Assembly (NCBI GenBank): GCA_903921785.1
Contig: CAIXRH010000136.1
Coordinates: forward strand, 1-64,000
Reading direction: 5' to 3'
Origin: an uncultured Pseudomonadota bacterium
GTDB lineage: Bacteria > Myxococcota_A > UBA796 > SXON01
Length of the DNA stretch: 64,000 bases
Part shown: positions 8,050 to 16,910 of the stretch, piece by piece
Layout of the letters: every line of letters begins with the position of its first letter
How positions within the stretch are numbered: the stretch's first letter is position 1
The notes under the pieces: generated by a model
Told to the model about the DNA's origin: nothing
Databases searched by the model: none
The model's input: only the letters and a program-made list of their open reading frames with translations
Position numbers and translations under genes: made by a program

Positions 8050-9534
8050 ATGAACACGGCGAGACCCGAGGCGGGTGGCAAGACAGGTGCGTTCCAGGCG
8101 AGTCGAGAGGCGAACACCGGGCGCCTGGGCGATTTACTGCTTCGTGCCGGACGGCTCCAACGCTGGCTCGCCCAGCCCATTGAGGCCGATCTGCGGGCGC
8201 AGTTGGTCGACGACCAGCGCCGCCTCGCCGACGAGCTCCTCGAAGCGCTGGTCAGCTGGGTAGACCTTGGGGGAACGGTCACCCTCGGTGAAGTCGACCT
8301 CGACCGGGCCGGTCCCCCGGTCGTCGTCGAACGCAAGGGCGCCCCGCCTGCCCCGCCAGTCGTCGTCGTCACGGCGCCGTTGGCACCTCCGGTGCGCGAG
8401 CCGCGGGAGCCACGCGAGCCCAGCGCCGTGGTGGTCGCCCGGCCGCCCAGCGCGAGCGGGGACGCGCTCCGCTCTCTCGCCAAACACTTCGAAGCCGGCT
8501 CCCAGGTCAAGTCGGAAGGCATCGCCGCGAACTGGGAGGAGATGCTCGCCAAGGTGGTCGCCGATCTCGGCGTGCCCGGCGAGGATGGCGACGCAGAGCT
8601 CCTCGTCCTCCAGAACGTGGTGCGGGACGCCGATCGCTGGCGCGCCCTCCCCCGCGAGGTGCAGCGCACCCTCGTCGGGCTCATCACGGCCCGTCTCCGC
8701 CGCTCCCAGGACGAGATGGGCGTCAGCGGCACCCGGCTCGACGACACGTTCTCCATGCTCAGCGCCTGGTCCAAGCGGGAGCAGCCGGGCTGGGTCAACG
8801 GCCTCTCGCGCGGCCATGTCCCGACCCGCGGCAGCTGGACGGCCGACGCCGAAGCCTACGCCGCCCGCCTCCCCCGCGCCGAGCCCCCCCCGGCCGCCAA
8901 GGAGAACATCGAGCGCCAGCTCAGCGCGGTGAGCGCGTTCGCCACCGAGTTCGACACCGCGCCCGCCGAGGCCATGGAAGCGGTGGCCGCGCAGTTCCGC
9001 ACGCTGGTGCGCAAGGCCATCGAAGGCGGCGTTCGCGCCACCGATCCCCGCCTGGTGAAGCTGTGCGCCGCCCGCGTCGAGCTCTTCGACGGCCCCGAGT
9101 TCCGCTACCTCCGGCGCGCGCTCCGGGAAGAGGCGGAGCCCGCCGACGTGGACGACGACGAGAAGGCGCCGGCGCTACCGCCAGACTGGGCCTGGTGGGG
9201 TCGCACCCGCTACCGCCGCGGGGTCCTCGTCGGCGGAGACCCGCGCGAGCTCAACCGCGAGCGCCTCGAGCGGGCGTTCGGGTTCGCCGAGCTGGAGTGG
9301 GTGGGCACCGAATTCAAGCGCAACAACCTACAGACCGTGCGGGATCGGGTGCGCGCCGGCAAGCTCGACATCGTGATCATCCTCGGCGCGTTCGTCGGCC
9401 ACGACGCGGACGAGGTGATCCTGCCCGCCGCCCGCGAATGCGGGGTGGACTGGGTGCATGTCGACAAGGGCTACGGAATCGTGCGCGTACGTCGCGCGAT
9501 CGAGCGGTTCCTGGATCCGCTGGCCTCACGCTGA
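8050..9534 (+). CDS. DUF2325 C-terminal domain protein
   Basis: A 494-residue cytoplasmic protein. The first 90 residues are helical, followed by a Pro/Val/Glu linker, a helical middle part (about 140-370) and a Rossmann-like C-terminal domain at about 395-490: VGGDPRELN, then GTEFKRNN, then VIILGAFVGHDADEVI, then VDKGYGIVRVRRAI. This matches DUF2325, a short alpha/beta domain that is thought to bind a small ligand or nucleic acid but has no settled role. The ATG at 8050 is supported by a strong ribosome site AGGAGGG at 8039-8045. A large in-frame extension upstream overlaps the divergent lipoprotein gene and was discarded. Confidence 0.65.
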   Translation: MNTARPEAGGKTGAFQASREANTGRLGDLLLRAGRLQRWLAQPIEADLRAQLVDDQRRLADELLEALVSWVDLGGTVTLGEVDLDRAGPPVVVERKGAPPAPPVVVVTAPLAPPVREPREPREPSAVVVARPPSASGDALRSLAKHFEAGSQVKSEGIAANWEEMLAKVVADLGVPGEDGDAELLVLQNVVRDADRWRALPREVQRTLVGLITARLRRSQDEMGVSGTRLDDTFSMLSAWSKREQPGWVNGLSRGHVPTRGSWTADAEAYAARLPRAEPPPAAKENIERQLSAVSAFATEFDTAPAEAMEAVAAQFRTLVRKAIEGGVRATDPRLVKLCAARVELFDGPEFRYLRRALREEAEPADVDDDEKAPALPPDWAWWGRTRYRRGVLVGGDPRELNRERLERAFGFAELEWVGTEFKRNNLQTVRDRVRAGKLDIVIILGAFVGHDADEVILPAARECGVDWVHVDKGYGIVRVRRAIERFLDPLASR

Positions 9535-9544
9535 GGCGGTCCTG

Positions 9545-9568
9545 CCCGGCGCCGGGATAGGCGCCGGG
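9545..9568 (+). promoter_or_regulatory. Hairpin abutting the pyk start codon
   Basis: CCCGGCGCC (9545-9553) pairs perfectly with GGCGCCGGG (9560-9568) around the loop GGGATA and ends two bases before the ATG at 9571. There is no T-run, so a classical terminator is unlikely. It covers the place where a ribosome binding site should be, and none is visible outside it. Confidence 0.5.
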
Positions 9569-9570
9569 CC

Positions 9571-11001
9571 ATGAGCCATCGCCGCACCCGCATCGTCGCC
9601 ACCCTCGGTCCCGCCTCCCGCGACCCGGAGACCGTCGCCGCCCTCGTCCAGGCGGGCGTCGATGTGTTCCGGATCAACTGTTCGCATGCTTCGCCCGACA
9701 GCATCCGCGAGGCCATCGCCCGTGTCCGCCGCGCCGGCCGCACCGCCGACCGCGCCATCGCCATCCTCCTCGACCTGCAGGGCCCCAAGATCCGCACGGG
9801 AGACCTCGATTCCCCGCTGAGCCTCGCCACCGGCGACGTGCTCACCGTGGTGATGGAAGAGCACTACGTGGCGGATGGCAACCGGATCGGCACGACCTAC
9901 ACCGGCATGGCCGGCGACGTCCACGTGGGCGACGTGGTGCTCTTCGCCGACGGGGCGCTCTCCGGAAAGGTCAGTGCCGTACGCCGTGATCTTCCCGTCG
10001 CCGAAGTCGACGTGACGATCGAGGACGGGGGGGAGCTCGGCTCCCACAAGGGCATCAACCTCCCTGGGGTGAACGTCTCCGCGCCGTCGCTCACCGAGAA
10101 GGACCTCGCGGACCTCGCCGTCGGCGCCGCCGCCGGGGTCGACTACGTCGCGCTCAGCTTTGTCCGCGAAGCGGCCGATGTGCTCGCGCTCCGCGAGGAG
10201 CTGGAGCGCCTCGGCCACCCCGACGTGCCGATCATCGCCAAGATCGAGAAGCCCCAGGGCGTCGCGAACCTCCCCGAGATCCTCGCGGTGGTCGACGGCA
10301 TCATGGTCGCGCGCGGGGACCTCGGCGTCGAGGTCAACCTCGAGAAGGTACCCGTGCTCCAGAAGGAGCTCATCGCGGCGGCGAACAAGGCGGGCGTGCT
10401 GGTGATCACCGCCACCCAGATGCTCGACTCGATGGAGCGCAACCCCCGCCCCACGCGCGCCGAGACGACCGACGTGGCCAACGCCATCCTCGACGGAACC
10501 GACGCCCTCATGCTCTCCGGCGAGACCGCGGCCGGCCGCTACCCCGTACGCTCCGTCGAGACGATGGACCGCATCGCGAAGGAAGTGGAGAAGAGCCGGT
10601 GGATGCGGCCGCCCATCGACGAGGTGAGCGTGCTCGCCGGCCCCTCCCAGACCGTCGTACGCTCGGCGTGCTGGGCCGTCCAGGAGGTCCCGCGGCCCCT
10701 CGTGGTCTTCACCTGGAGCGGGGCCACCGCGATCCTCGCCTCGAAGTCCCGGCCGCCGGGGCCGATCTACGCGCTCACCTCCAACCAGGCCACCTACGAC
10801 CGCCTCGCCCTGGTCTGGGGTGTCACCCCGGTGATGGCGCCCAGCGTCCACAACACCGACGATCTCATCGCCATCGGCGAGGAGCGTCTCCTGGAGCGCG
10901 GCCTGGTGCAGCGCGGCCAGGAGGTGGTGGTGCTCGCCGGCAACACCCCGATGAAGGGCGCGACGAACACCATGAAGGTGTTCGCGATCGGAACGAACTG
11001 A
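9571..11001 (+). CDS. pyk: Pyruvate kinase
   Basis: A 476-residue pyruvate kinase, which transfers phosphate from phosphoenolpyruvate to ADP in the last step of glycolysis. Visible landmarks are TRIVATLGPAS at the N-terminus, the first active-site strand FRINCSHAS (commonly FRLNFSHG), LLDLQGPKIRTG, the catalytic Lys224 in IIAKIEKPQG, the metal site VARGDLGVEV, and ATQMLDSM with PTRAETTDVANAILDG. The C-terminal regulatory domain is complete. The next gene follows 10 nt downstream, so a shared transcript is likely. The length is normal and the start is fixed by the conserved N-terminus. Confidence 0.97.
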   Translation: MSHRRTRIVATLGPASRDPETVAALVQAGVDVFRINCSHASPDSIREAIARVRRAGRTADRAIAILLDLQGPKIRTGDLDSPLSLATGDVLTVVMEEHYVADGNRIGTTYTGMAGDVHVGDVVLFADGALSGKVSAVRRDLPVAEVDVTIEDGGELGSHKGINLPGVNVSAPSLTEKDLADLAVGAAAGVDYVALSFVREAADVLALREELERLGHPDVPIIAKIEKPQGVANLPEILAVVDGIMVARGDLGVEVNLEKVPVLQKELIAAANKAGVLVITATQMLDSMERNPRPTRAETTDVANAILDGTDALMLSGETAAGRYPVRSVETMDRIAKEVEKSRWMRPPIDEVSVLAGPSQTVVRSACWAVQEVPRPLVVFTWSGATAILASKSRPPGPIYALTSNQATYDRLALVWGVTPVMAPSVHNTDDLIAIGEERLLERGLVQRGQEVVVLAGNTPMKGATNTMKVFAIGTN

Positions 11002-11011
11002 CCGCCCGACC

Positions 11012-13636
11012 ATGCCGCTGCCCGAGCTCCTCGCCCCCGCCGGTGACGCCGCCGCGCTCGCCGCCGCGCTCGCCGCGGGTGCGGACGCCGTCTACTTTGG
11101 CCTCGACGAGGGCCTGAACGCCCGGGCGCGGGCCAAGAACTTCGCCCTCGCCGAGCTCCCCGCCACCTGCGACCGCATCCACCGGGCCGGCGCCCGCGCG
11201 TTCCTCACTCTCAACACCGTCGTGTTTGAGGAAGAACTACCCCTTTTGGAGGAGCTCCTCCGCGGCGCCGCCCGCGCGGGAGTGGACGCCGTGATCGTCC
11301 AGGACCCTGCCGTCGCGCTCCTCGCGCGCGCCCTCGCGCCGACGCTGCACGTGCACGCGTCCACCCAGATGACGATCTCCAGCCCGGAAGGCGCGCAGTT
11401 TGCGGCGTCGCTCGGGGTGCGACGCATCGTGCTCCCGCGCGAGTTGTCCACCGCCGAGGTGGGTAAGTTCGTGGCCGGCACCGACCTGGAGACCGAGGTC
11501 TTCGTCCACGGCGCGCTCTGCGTGTCATGGTCCGGGCAGTGCCTGACGAGCGAAGCGTGGGGCGGGCGCAGCGCCAACCGCGGCCAATGCGCACAATCTT
11601 GCCGCCTCCCGTACGACCTCCTCGTCGACGGCGCCGTCCAGGACACGGCAGACGTCCGCTACCTCCTCTCCCCGCTGGACCAGGCCGCCTTCCGCGCCGT
11701 TCCGACCCTCGTCGAGATCGGCGTGACCAGCCTGAAGATCGAAGGTCGGATGAAAGGTCCGGCGTACGTCATGACTGCCGTCGAGGGCTACCGCCGGTGG
11801 CTGGACGCCATCGCCGCTCGCCGGGAGACCACTCCCGCCGCGCAATCCACCGCCCGCGCCGACCTCGCCCGGATGGGCGTCGCCTACTCCCGCGGCTTCG
11901 GCGACGGGTTCTTCGCGGGCAGCGACCACCAGTCCCTGGTTGAAGGTCGCTTCCCCAAGCATCGCGGCCTGCTCCTCGGCGAGGTCGTGGAGGTGGCCAG
12001 GGGCGGCGTTCGCGTGGTCCCCACCCCACGCGCCCCCACCGGCGGGCTCGCCCTCCACGACGGCGGCCTGCCCACCGGCGCGCTGTCCGCCCCCCTCCCC
12101 GCGCTGGCCGGCGCCGAACCAACGAGCGCCCGGGGCGTTCCCCCGGCCGACGTCACGCCCATCGCTGGCTTGGGCGTCGGCTTCGACACCGGCGCGCCCG
12201 AGACCGAGGAGCCCGGCGGAATCCTCTGGACCGTCGACCCAGCCGGGCCGGGCTGGTGGTTGCGTTTCAGTCGGGACAACGCATCGATTGCCCGTGTCCA
12301 GCCAGGACACCGCGTGTGGATCACCCACGATCCGCGCGTCGAGTCCGACGCGGAGCGGCTGCTCGGTGCGGACGAGCCGGAGGGCCGTGTGGCGATCACG
12401 GTCGAGGTCACCGGGGCCGTCGGCAGTCCGCTGCGCATCCGCCTCTTCCACGGTGGCGTCACCGTGGAAACCGAGGTCGGACTTCTCGAACCTTCCCGCG
12501 GCGACGGGCTCGACGGCGCGCTGCTCACCGAGAAGCTCTGCGCCTTCGGGGGTACGCCCTTCCGCCTGGGCGCGCTTGACACGACCCAGCTCGCCCCCCG
12601 ACTCCACCTCTCCCCCACGCTGCTGAAGTCCGCGCGCCGGGAGCTGGTTCCGCGCCTGCTCTCGGCCTGGCTGGCCTCGTTCCGCCACGAGGTGGCCGCG
12701 GCCCCGGTCGCCGACAGCGTGATCGCCGCCGCACGCGCGCTGACCCCCGAGCACTCCACCACGACGGCCCCGCAGCTCATCCCCCTCTGTCGCACCGAAG
12801 CGCAGCTCGAAGCGGTGATCGCCTCGGGCCTGCCCGCCGTGGAGCTCGACTGGATGGAGCTCGTCGGCCTCGGCCGGGCCGTCGAACGCGCCCGCAGCGC
12901 CGGGCTCCGGGTAGGCATCGCGACGGTTCGCGTCCACAAGCCTGGCGAAGAGGCCTTCGATCGCCGTATTGCCTCGCTCCGGCCGGACTCCGTCCTGGTG
13001 CGGCACTGGGCGGGCCTCGTGCACTTCTCCCGCCTCCCCGAAGGCGATCGCCCCGAGGTGCACGGGGACTTCTCGCTCAACGTCACCAACTCGGTCACGG
13101 CGCACCACCTGCTGGCGATGGGCGCCACCACCCTCACCGCCGCCCACGACCTGGACGAAACGCAGCTCGTCGCGCTCCTCCGGAGGTTCCCGGCCGATCG
13201 GCTCACCGTCGTCGCCCACCACCACATCGCCACCTTCCACACCGAGCACTGCGTCTACGCGCACACGCTCTCTCACGGCCGCGACTTCCGCTCGTGCGGG
13301 CGCCCCTGCGAAGCCCACCGCGTCGCCCTCCGAGACGCCGCAAAGCGGGACCACCCCGTGATCGTGGACGTCGGGTGCCGCAACACGGTCTTCGAAGCGC
13401 GTGCCCAATCTGCAGCGGGTGCAGTCCCCCGGCTGCTCGCGCGGGGGGTGCGCCGGTTTCGCGTGGAATTCGTGTGGGAGTCCGGCGAGGAGGCGGCGAC
13501 CGTGCTCGAGGCCTACCAGGCGCTGCTCGCCGGGAAGGCCTCCCCCGGCGAGGTGCTGCGTCGCGTCTCCGCCCACGAGCAGTTCGGCGTCACCGCGGGC
13601 ACCATGCGCACCCTGGCCCCGCCGGTGGCCCCATGA
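11012..13636 (+). CDS. Peptidase U32 family protein, RlhA/TrhP-like RNA hydroxylase
   Basis: An 874-residue protein. Residues 1-260 are the U32 core: LLAPAGDAAAL, GADAVYFG, VHASTQM, then the Cys-rich signature CVSWSGQC followed by RGQCAQSCR. U32 proteins of this kind bind an iron-sulfur cluster; in E. coli RlhA hydroxylates 23S rRNA C2501, TrhP hydroxylates wobble uridines of tRNA, and UbiU/UbiV act on ubiquinone. The long middle and C-terminal part, with further cysteines in CVYAHTL and SCGRPCEAH, fits the large RlhA-type architecture better than TrhP. The stop overlaps the ATG of a chorismate-mutase-like gene (ATGA). Family assignment is secure; the exact RNA target is inferred. Confidence 0.85.
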   Translation: MPLPELLAPAGDAAALAAALAAGADAVYFGLDEGLNARARAKNFALAELPATCDRIHRAGARAFLTLNTVVFEEELPLLEELLRGAARAGVDAVIVQDPAVALLARALAPTLHVHASTQMTISSPEGAQFAASLGVRRIVLPRELSTAEVGKFVAGTDLETEVFVHGALCVSWSGQCLTSEAWGGRSANRGQCAQSCRLPYDLLVDGAVQDTADVRYLLSPLDQAAFRAVPTLVEIGVTSLKIEGRMKGPAYVMTAVEGYRRWLDAIAARRETTPAAQSTARADLARMGVAYSRGFGDGFFAGSDHQSLVEGRFPKHRGLLLGEVVEVARGGVRVVPTPRAPTGGLALHDGGLPTGALSAPLPALAGAEPTSARGVPPADVTPIAGLGVGFDTGAPETEEPGGILWTVDPAGPGWWLRFSRDNASIARVQPGHRVWITHDPRVESDAERLLGADEPEGRVAITVEVTGAVGSPLRIRLFHGGVTVETEVGLLEPSRGDGLDGALLTEKLCAFGGTPFRLGALDTTQLAPRLHLSPTLLKSARRELVPRLLSAWLASFRHEVAAAPVADSVIAAARALTPEHSTTTAPQLIPLCRTEAQLEAVIASGLPAVELDWMELVGLGRAVERARSAGLRVGIATVRVHKPGEEAFDRRIASLRPDSVLVRHWAGLVHFSRLPEGDRPEVHGDFSLNVTNSVTAHHLLAMGATTLTAAHDLDETQLVALLRRFPADRLTVVAHHHIATFHTEHCVYAHTLSHGRDFRSCGRPCEAHRVALRDAAKRDHPVIVDVGCRNTVFEARAQSAAGAVPRLLARGVRRFRVEFVWESGEEAATVLEAYQALLAGKASPGEVLRRVSAHEQFGVTAGTMRTLAPPVAP

Positions 13637-13869
13637 GCCGCGCCGCCCTCGACCGGATCGATGACGCGATCCTGGTCCTCCTCGCCGAGCGAGACGAGGT
13701 GGTCGCCGCGCTCTGGGCCGACAAGGTGGCACAGGGCGTACCCCTGCGCGATGCCGCTCGCGAGGCGGAGCTGTTCGTAAGGGTTCGGTCAAACGCACAG
13801 GAACGGGGCATGGACCCTGACGCCGTCGAGGCCGTCTACCGTACCTTCGTCGGTCGGCGCCTGCGCTGA
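13633..13869 (+). CDS. Chorismate mutase-like protein (AroQ fold)
   Basis: A 78-residue helical protein. Aligned by eye with the E. coli AroQ domain it keeps the equivalents of Arg11 (Arg3), Arg28 (Arg20), Lys39 (Lys31), Asp48 (Asp40), Arg51 (Arg43) and Glu52 (Glu44), in the motifs IDDAILVLLAER, DK and PLRDAAREAEL. It ends before the positions of Ser84/Gln88: the first is Arg and the second is missing. Chorismate mutases convert chorismate to prephenate. The ATG overlaps the U32 stop by four bases, so translation is coupled. It could be an active mutase, a pterin or chorismate binder, or a regulatory subunit. The fold is likely; catalysis is uncertain. Confidence 0.7.
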   Translation: MSRAALDRIDDAILVLLAERDEVVAALWADKVAQGVPLRDAAREAELFVRVRSNAQERGMDPDAVEAVYRTFVGRRLR

Positions 13870-13933
13870 TCGAGAAGTGGCCCCATCGACTGAATGGACC
13901 CGCGGGACGATCGTTCAACCCGCGGGAGACACG

Positions 13934-14821
13934 ATGATGCTCAGCTCGCTCGCCCTTCTCGCCACGATGATGTTCAGCCAGCCGGCCGAAGCCGGGGTGT
14001 ACGTCTCCGTCAGCCTTCCCTTCGTCGTCGACGCGTGGGGCCCCCACTACGCGCCTCCGGCCCGCGACGGCTGGGTGTGGGTGGCCGGCTACTACGACGC
14101 GTATGGCTACTACGTCCCCGGCTCCTGGCGCCCCGCCTACGCCCGCGCCGGCTACGACTGGGTCGGCGGCTACTGGGTGGGCAGCCACTACTACGACGGC
14201 TACTGGCGCCCGCTCGCCCGCAGCGGGTTCTCTTGGATTCCCGGCTACTACCGCAGCGGCGTGTGGTGTGAGGGCTACTGGTACGGCCGCAACGCCGAGC
14301 GCGTCTACGAACGCCGCGAAGCCCGTGAGTACTGGCACGACGTGCGTGAATCGCGCCACGAGTGGCACGAGGATCGGGCGGAGGCCCGCCACGAATACCG
14401 GGAAGAGCGCCGTGACGACCGCCAGGAGGCGCGCCGCGACGAGCGCCACGAGCGCCACGAGGAGGCGGTCCGCCAGGACCGTGAAGACGGCGGCCGCGAG
14501 AGCTCCGGCCGCGACACCTCCGGCCACGAACGCGCCGACCGCACCACCGACCGCGGCGAGAGCTCAACCACCAGCCACGCCAGCGCCTCCACCGCCCGCA
14601 CCACCCCGGCCGACGCCTCGGTGAACCGCGGCACCACCCCGTCGACCGGCGGGAAGAAGCACGAGAGCGCCAGCACTTCCGCAAGTGAACGGGCCCCGAG
14701 CGGCAGCAGCAGCCACGGCGCCCGGGCCTCGGCCGACAGCCGGAGCACCGAGCGGACGGCCAGCAGCACCAGCAGCGGCAGCAAGTCCGGCCGCGGCCAT
14801 GGGGCGCACAGCAAGCGGTGA
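13934..14821 (+). CDS. Secreted WXXGXW-repeat protein with charged tail
   Basis: A 295-residue protein with signal MMLSSLALLATMMFSQPAEA. Residues about 30-120 hold several WXXGXW/YXXGXW repeats (WVWVAGYY, VPGSWRP, WVGGYWVG, WIPGYYRSG). The next 80 residues are an Arg/Glu/His-rich, probably helical stretch, and the last 120 are Ser/Thr-rich and disordered. WXXGXW repeats occur in small periplasmic or surface proteins of unknown function. The frame is open upstream to 13877, but the Met pair at 13934/13937 gives the signal peptide. Its TGA overlaps the GTG of the glycosyltransferase. Confidence 0.7.
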   Translation: MMLSSLALLATMMFSQPAEAGVYVSVSLPFVVDAWGPHYAPPARDGWVWVAGYYDAYGYYVPGSWRPAYARAGYDWVGGYWVGSHYYDGYWRPLARSGFSWIPGYYRSGVWCEGYWYGRNAERVYERREAREYWHDVRESRHEWHEDRAEARHEYREERRDDRQEARRDERHERHEEAVRQDREDGGRESSGRDTSGHERADRTTDRGESSTTSHASASTARTTPADASVNRGTTPSTGGKKHESASTSASERAPSGSSSHGARASADSRSTERTASSTSSGSKSGRGHGAHSKR

Positions 14822-15615
14822 TCCTGTTTCTGAGGGGCGGCGCGCTCGGGGACTTCGTCCTGACGCTCCCGGTGCTCGCCGCCCTCTTCGCCACCGGCCG
14901 CAGGGTCGATGTCGCCTGTGCTCGCCGCCACCGCACCCTCGTGCGGCGGGTCGGCGAGCCGGGCCGTTTTTGGGACATCGACGGCGCGGAGTCGGCGTGG
15001 ATGTTCGGAGGCGCGGACCCGGTGGGCTACTCGATGGCGGTGTCGTTCACCGAAGCCCGCGGCGACCTGCCGGTGGCCGGACACCTCCGGGTGGCGGCAC
15101 GACCAGCGCCGGGGGTCGAGGCGTGGCGGCACTTCGCGTCCGTCTTGCCCTCGGAATTCGGCCCCGTGAATCCAGGTCTCGTGCTGCCAGCAGCCCCGCT
15201 GCGCGCCGACGCGCCGGTGGTGCTCGCCCCCGGCGCGAGCGATCCCTCCCGGAGCTGGCCGCTCGCGCGCTGGTTCGCCCTCGCCGAGCGGCTGCGCGCG
15301 CAGGCACCGGTGGTGGTCGTCGGCGGTCCGGCGGAGGCGTGGGCGGAGTACCGCCCCGACCTCGACGAGCTGACGGCGCTCGCCGCAGGGGCTGGTGCCT
15401 GGCTTGGCCCGGACTCCGGCCCCGGTCACCTCGCCGCCCGTTGCGGCGCCCCGACGTTCACCGTGTTCGGGCCGACGGACCCGGCCTGGGCGCCCTACGG
15501 CGCCGCGATCCTCCACTCCGACGTGTCGGACGACGCGGTGGTGGCGATGCTCCTGGCCGCGCGCTCGCGACGGTCCGGCGGGGTGCCACCTGGATTACGC
15601 ACCCCTTCCACCTAG
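14818..15615 (+). CDS. Glycosyltransferase family 9 (heptosyltransferase-like)
   Basis: A 265-residue protein with the GT9 N-terminal motif LRGGALGDFVLTLPVL and the C-terminal donor-site motif LGPDSGPGHLAARCGAPTFTVFG, plus an internal APGASDPSRSWP that matches the family P-G-A-x-x-x-x-K-x-W element. GT9 enzymes add ADP-heptose to the LPS inner core at the inner membrane. It is shorter than typical WaaC/WaaF (about 320-350), and the N-terminal Rossmann half looks compressed, so the donor and acceptor are uncertain. The GTG start overlaps the previous stop by four bases. Confidence 0.85.
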   Translation: MILFLRGGALGDFVLTLPVLAALFATGRRVDVACARRHRTLVRRVGEPGRFWDIDGAESAWMFGGADPVGYSMAVSFTEARGDLPVAGHLRVAARPAPGVEAWRHFASVLPSEFGPVNPGLVLPAAPLRADAPVVLAPGASDPSRSWPLARWFALAERLRAQAPVVVVGGPAEAWAEYRPDLDELTALAAGAGAWLGPDSGPGHLAARCGAPTFTVFGPTDPAWAPYGAAILHSDVSDDAVVAMLLAARSRRSGGVPPGLRTPST

Positions 15616-15684
15616 CTTTTTGCCCGTCGCTGACAGCGTGACGCGCGCGCTCGCGGTAAGTCGGCAGCCGCCCTGAGGGAGTCC

Positions 15685-16758
15685 ATGACCATCTTCGAAC
15701 AGCTGTCCTCCTACGATCACGAGCAGGTGGTCTTCTGTCGCGACGAGGCCGTCGGCCTCAAGGCGATCATCGCGGTCCACAACACGACGCTGGGCCCGGC
15801 CCTCGGCGGAACGCGCATGCTCGACTACCCGTCGGAGGCCGACGCGGTACGGGACGTGCTGCGGCTCTCTCGCGGCATGACCTACAAAGCCGCGGTCGCG
15901 GGGCTGGACCTCGGCGGCGGCAAGGCAGTCATCTTCGGCGACCCGAGCATGAAGACCGAGGCGATGTTCCGCGCCTTCGGCCGCTTCGTGGACACGCTCG
16001 GCGGTCGCTACATCACCGCCGAGGACATGAACACCACCGTCGAGGACATGGGCAACATCCGCCGGGAGACCCGCTGGGTCACCGGGTCCGAGGCGGCGCA
16101 CGGCGGATCGGGGGACCCGTCGCCGGTGACGGCGTGGGGCTGCTTCCACGGAATCCGGGCCTGCCTGGAGGTCACGTACGGGAGCCCCGACGTGGCCGGG
16201 CGCACGGTCGCCATCCAGGGCGTCGGCAACGTCGGCTTCTGGCTCGCGAAGTACCTCCACGAGGCTGGCGCCAAGCTGCTCTACACCGACGTGTCCAGCA
16301 AGCGGCTCGCCAAGGTGGTCGACAGCTTCGGCGGCGCCGTGCTCGAGGGCGACGACTTCTACCGGGCCGAGGCCGACGTGCTCGCGCCCTGCGCGATCGG
16401 CGGCATCATCAATCCCCGCACGATCCCCATGCTCCGCGCCCCGATCATCGCGGGCGGCGCCAACAACCAGCTCGACGACGAACGGCGCGATGGCGAGGCC
16501 CTCTCCAGCCGCAACATCAACTACGCGCCCGACTACGTGATCAACGCCGGCGGACTGATCAACGTCTACAGCGAGCTCAAGGGCTACGGCCGCGAGAAGG
16601 CCATGCAGGACGCCGCGAACATCTTCGACACCGTGAAGCGCGTCATCAACAAGGCCAAGGTGGAGGGGACCACCACCGCCATGGCGGCGAACCGCGTCGC
16701 CGAGGAGCGCATTGCGGCGGTGCACCGGCTGAAGCGGGTGTACCTGCCCCGCGCCTGA
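15685..16758 (+). CDS. Leucine dehydrogenase (Glu/Leu/Phe/Val dehydrogenase family)
   Basis: A 357-residue amino-acid dehydrogenase that interconverts branched-chain amino acids and 2-oxo acids with NAD. It has the family signature LGPALGGTRM, the substrate-binding Lys68 in MTYKAAVAG and the catalytic Lys80 in LGGGKAV (the same number as in the Bacillus enzyme), TAEDMNT, and the nucleotide-binding GVGNVGFWLA. A good ribosome site GAGGGAG lies at 15675-15681. In myxobacteria such enzymes feed branched-chain fatty acid precursors. The leucine preference is inferred from overall similarity; valine or phenylalanine activity is possible. Confidence 0.92.
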   Translation: MTIFEQLSSYDHEQVVFCRDEAVGLKAIIAVHNTTLGPALGGTRMLDYPSEADAVRDVLRLSRGMTYKAAVAGLDLGGGKAVIFGDPSMKTEAMFRAFGRFVDTLGGRYITAEDMNTTVEDMGNIRRETRWVTGSEAAHGGSGDPSPVTAWGCFHGIRACLEVTYGSPDVAGRTVAIQGVGNVGFWLAKYLHEAGAKLLYTDVSSKRLAKVVDSFGGAVLEGDDFYRAEADVLAPCAIGGIINPRTIPMLRAPIIAGGANNQLDDERRDGEALSSRNINYAPDYVINAGGLINVYSELKGYGREKAMQDAANIFDTVKRVINKAKVEGTTTAMAANRVAEERIAAVHRLKRVYLPRA

Positions 16759-16910
16759 GCTCGGTGCCCAAGCGTTGGAGGCGGAGGGCTGACGGTCGTT
16801 GCGCCTGACGCCCTCCCCGCTCGCCGCCGACCTCGTATGGCGCCCCCAACCCCCTCTCCGTCGCCTCGACCGGGGCGGGGGGCCGATCCGTTGCCCCGGC
16901 CTCCCCTCCC

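Noticed and set aside
11525-14527. A 1000-codon minus-strand frame opposite the U32 and WXXGXW genes
   Set aside because: Shadow of real plus-strand genes; no recognisable domain or signal, only low-complexity sequence.
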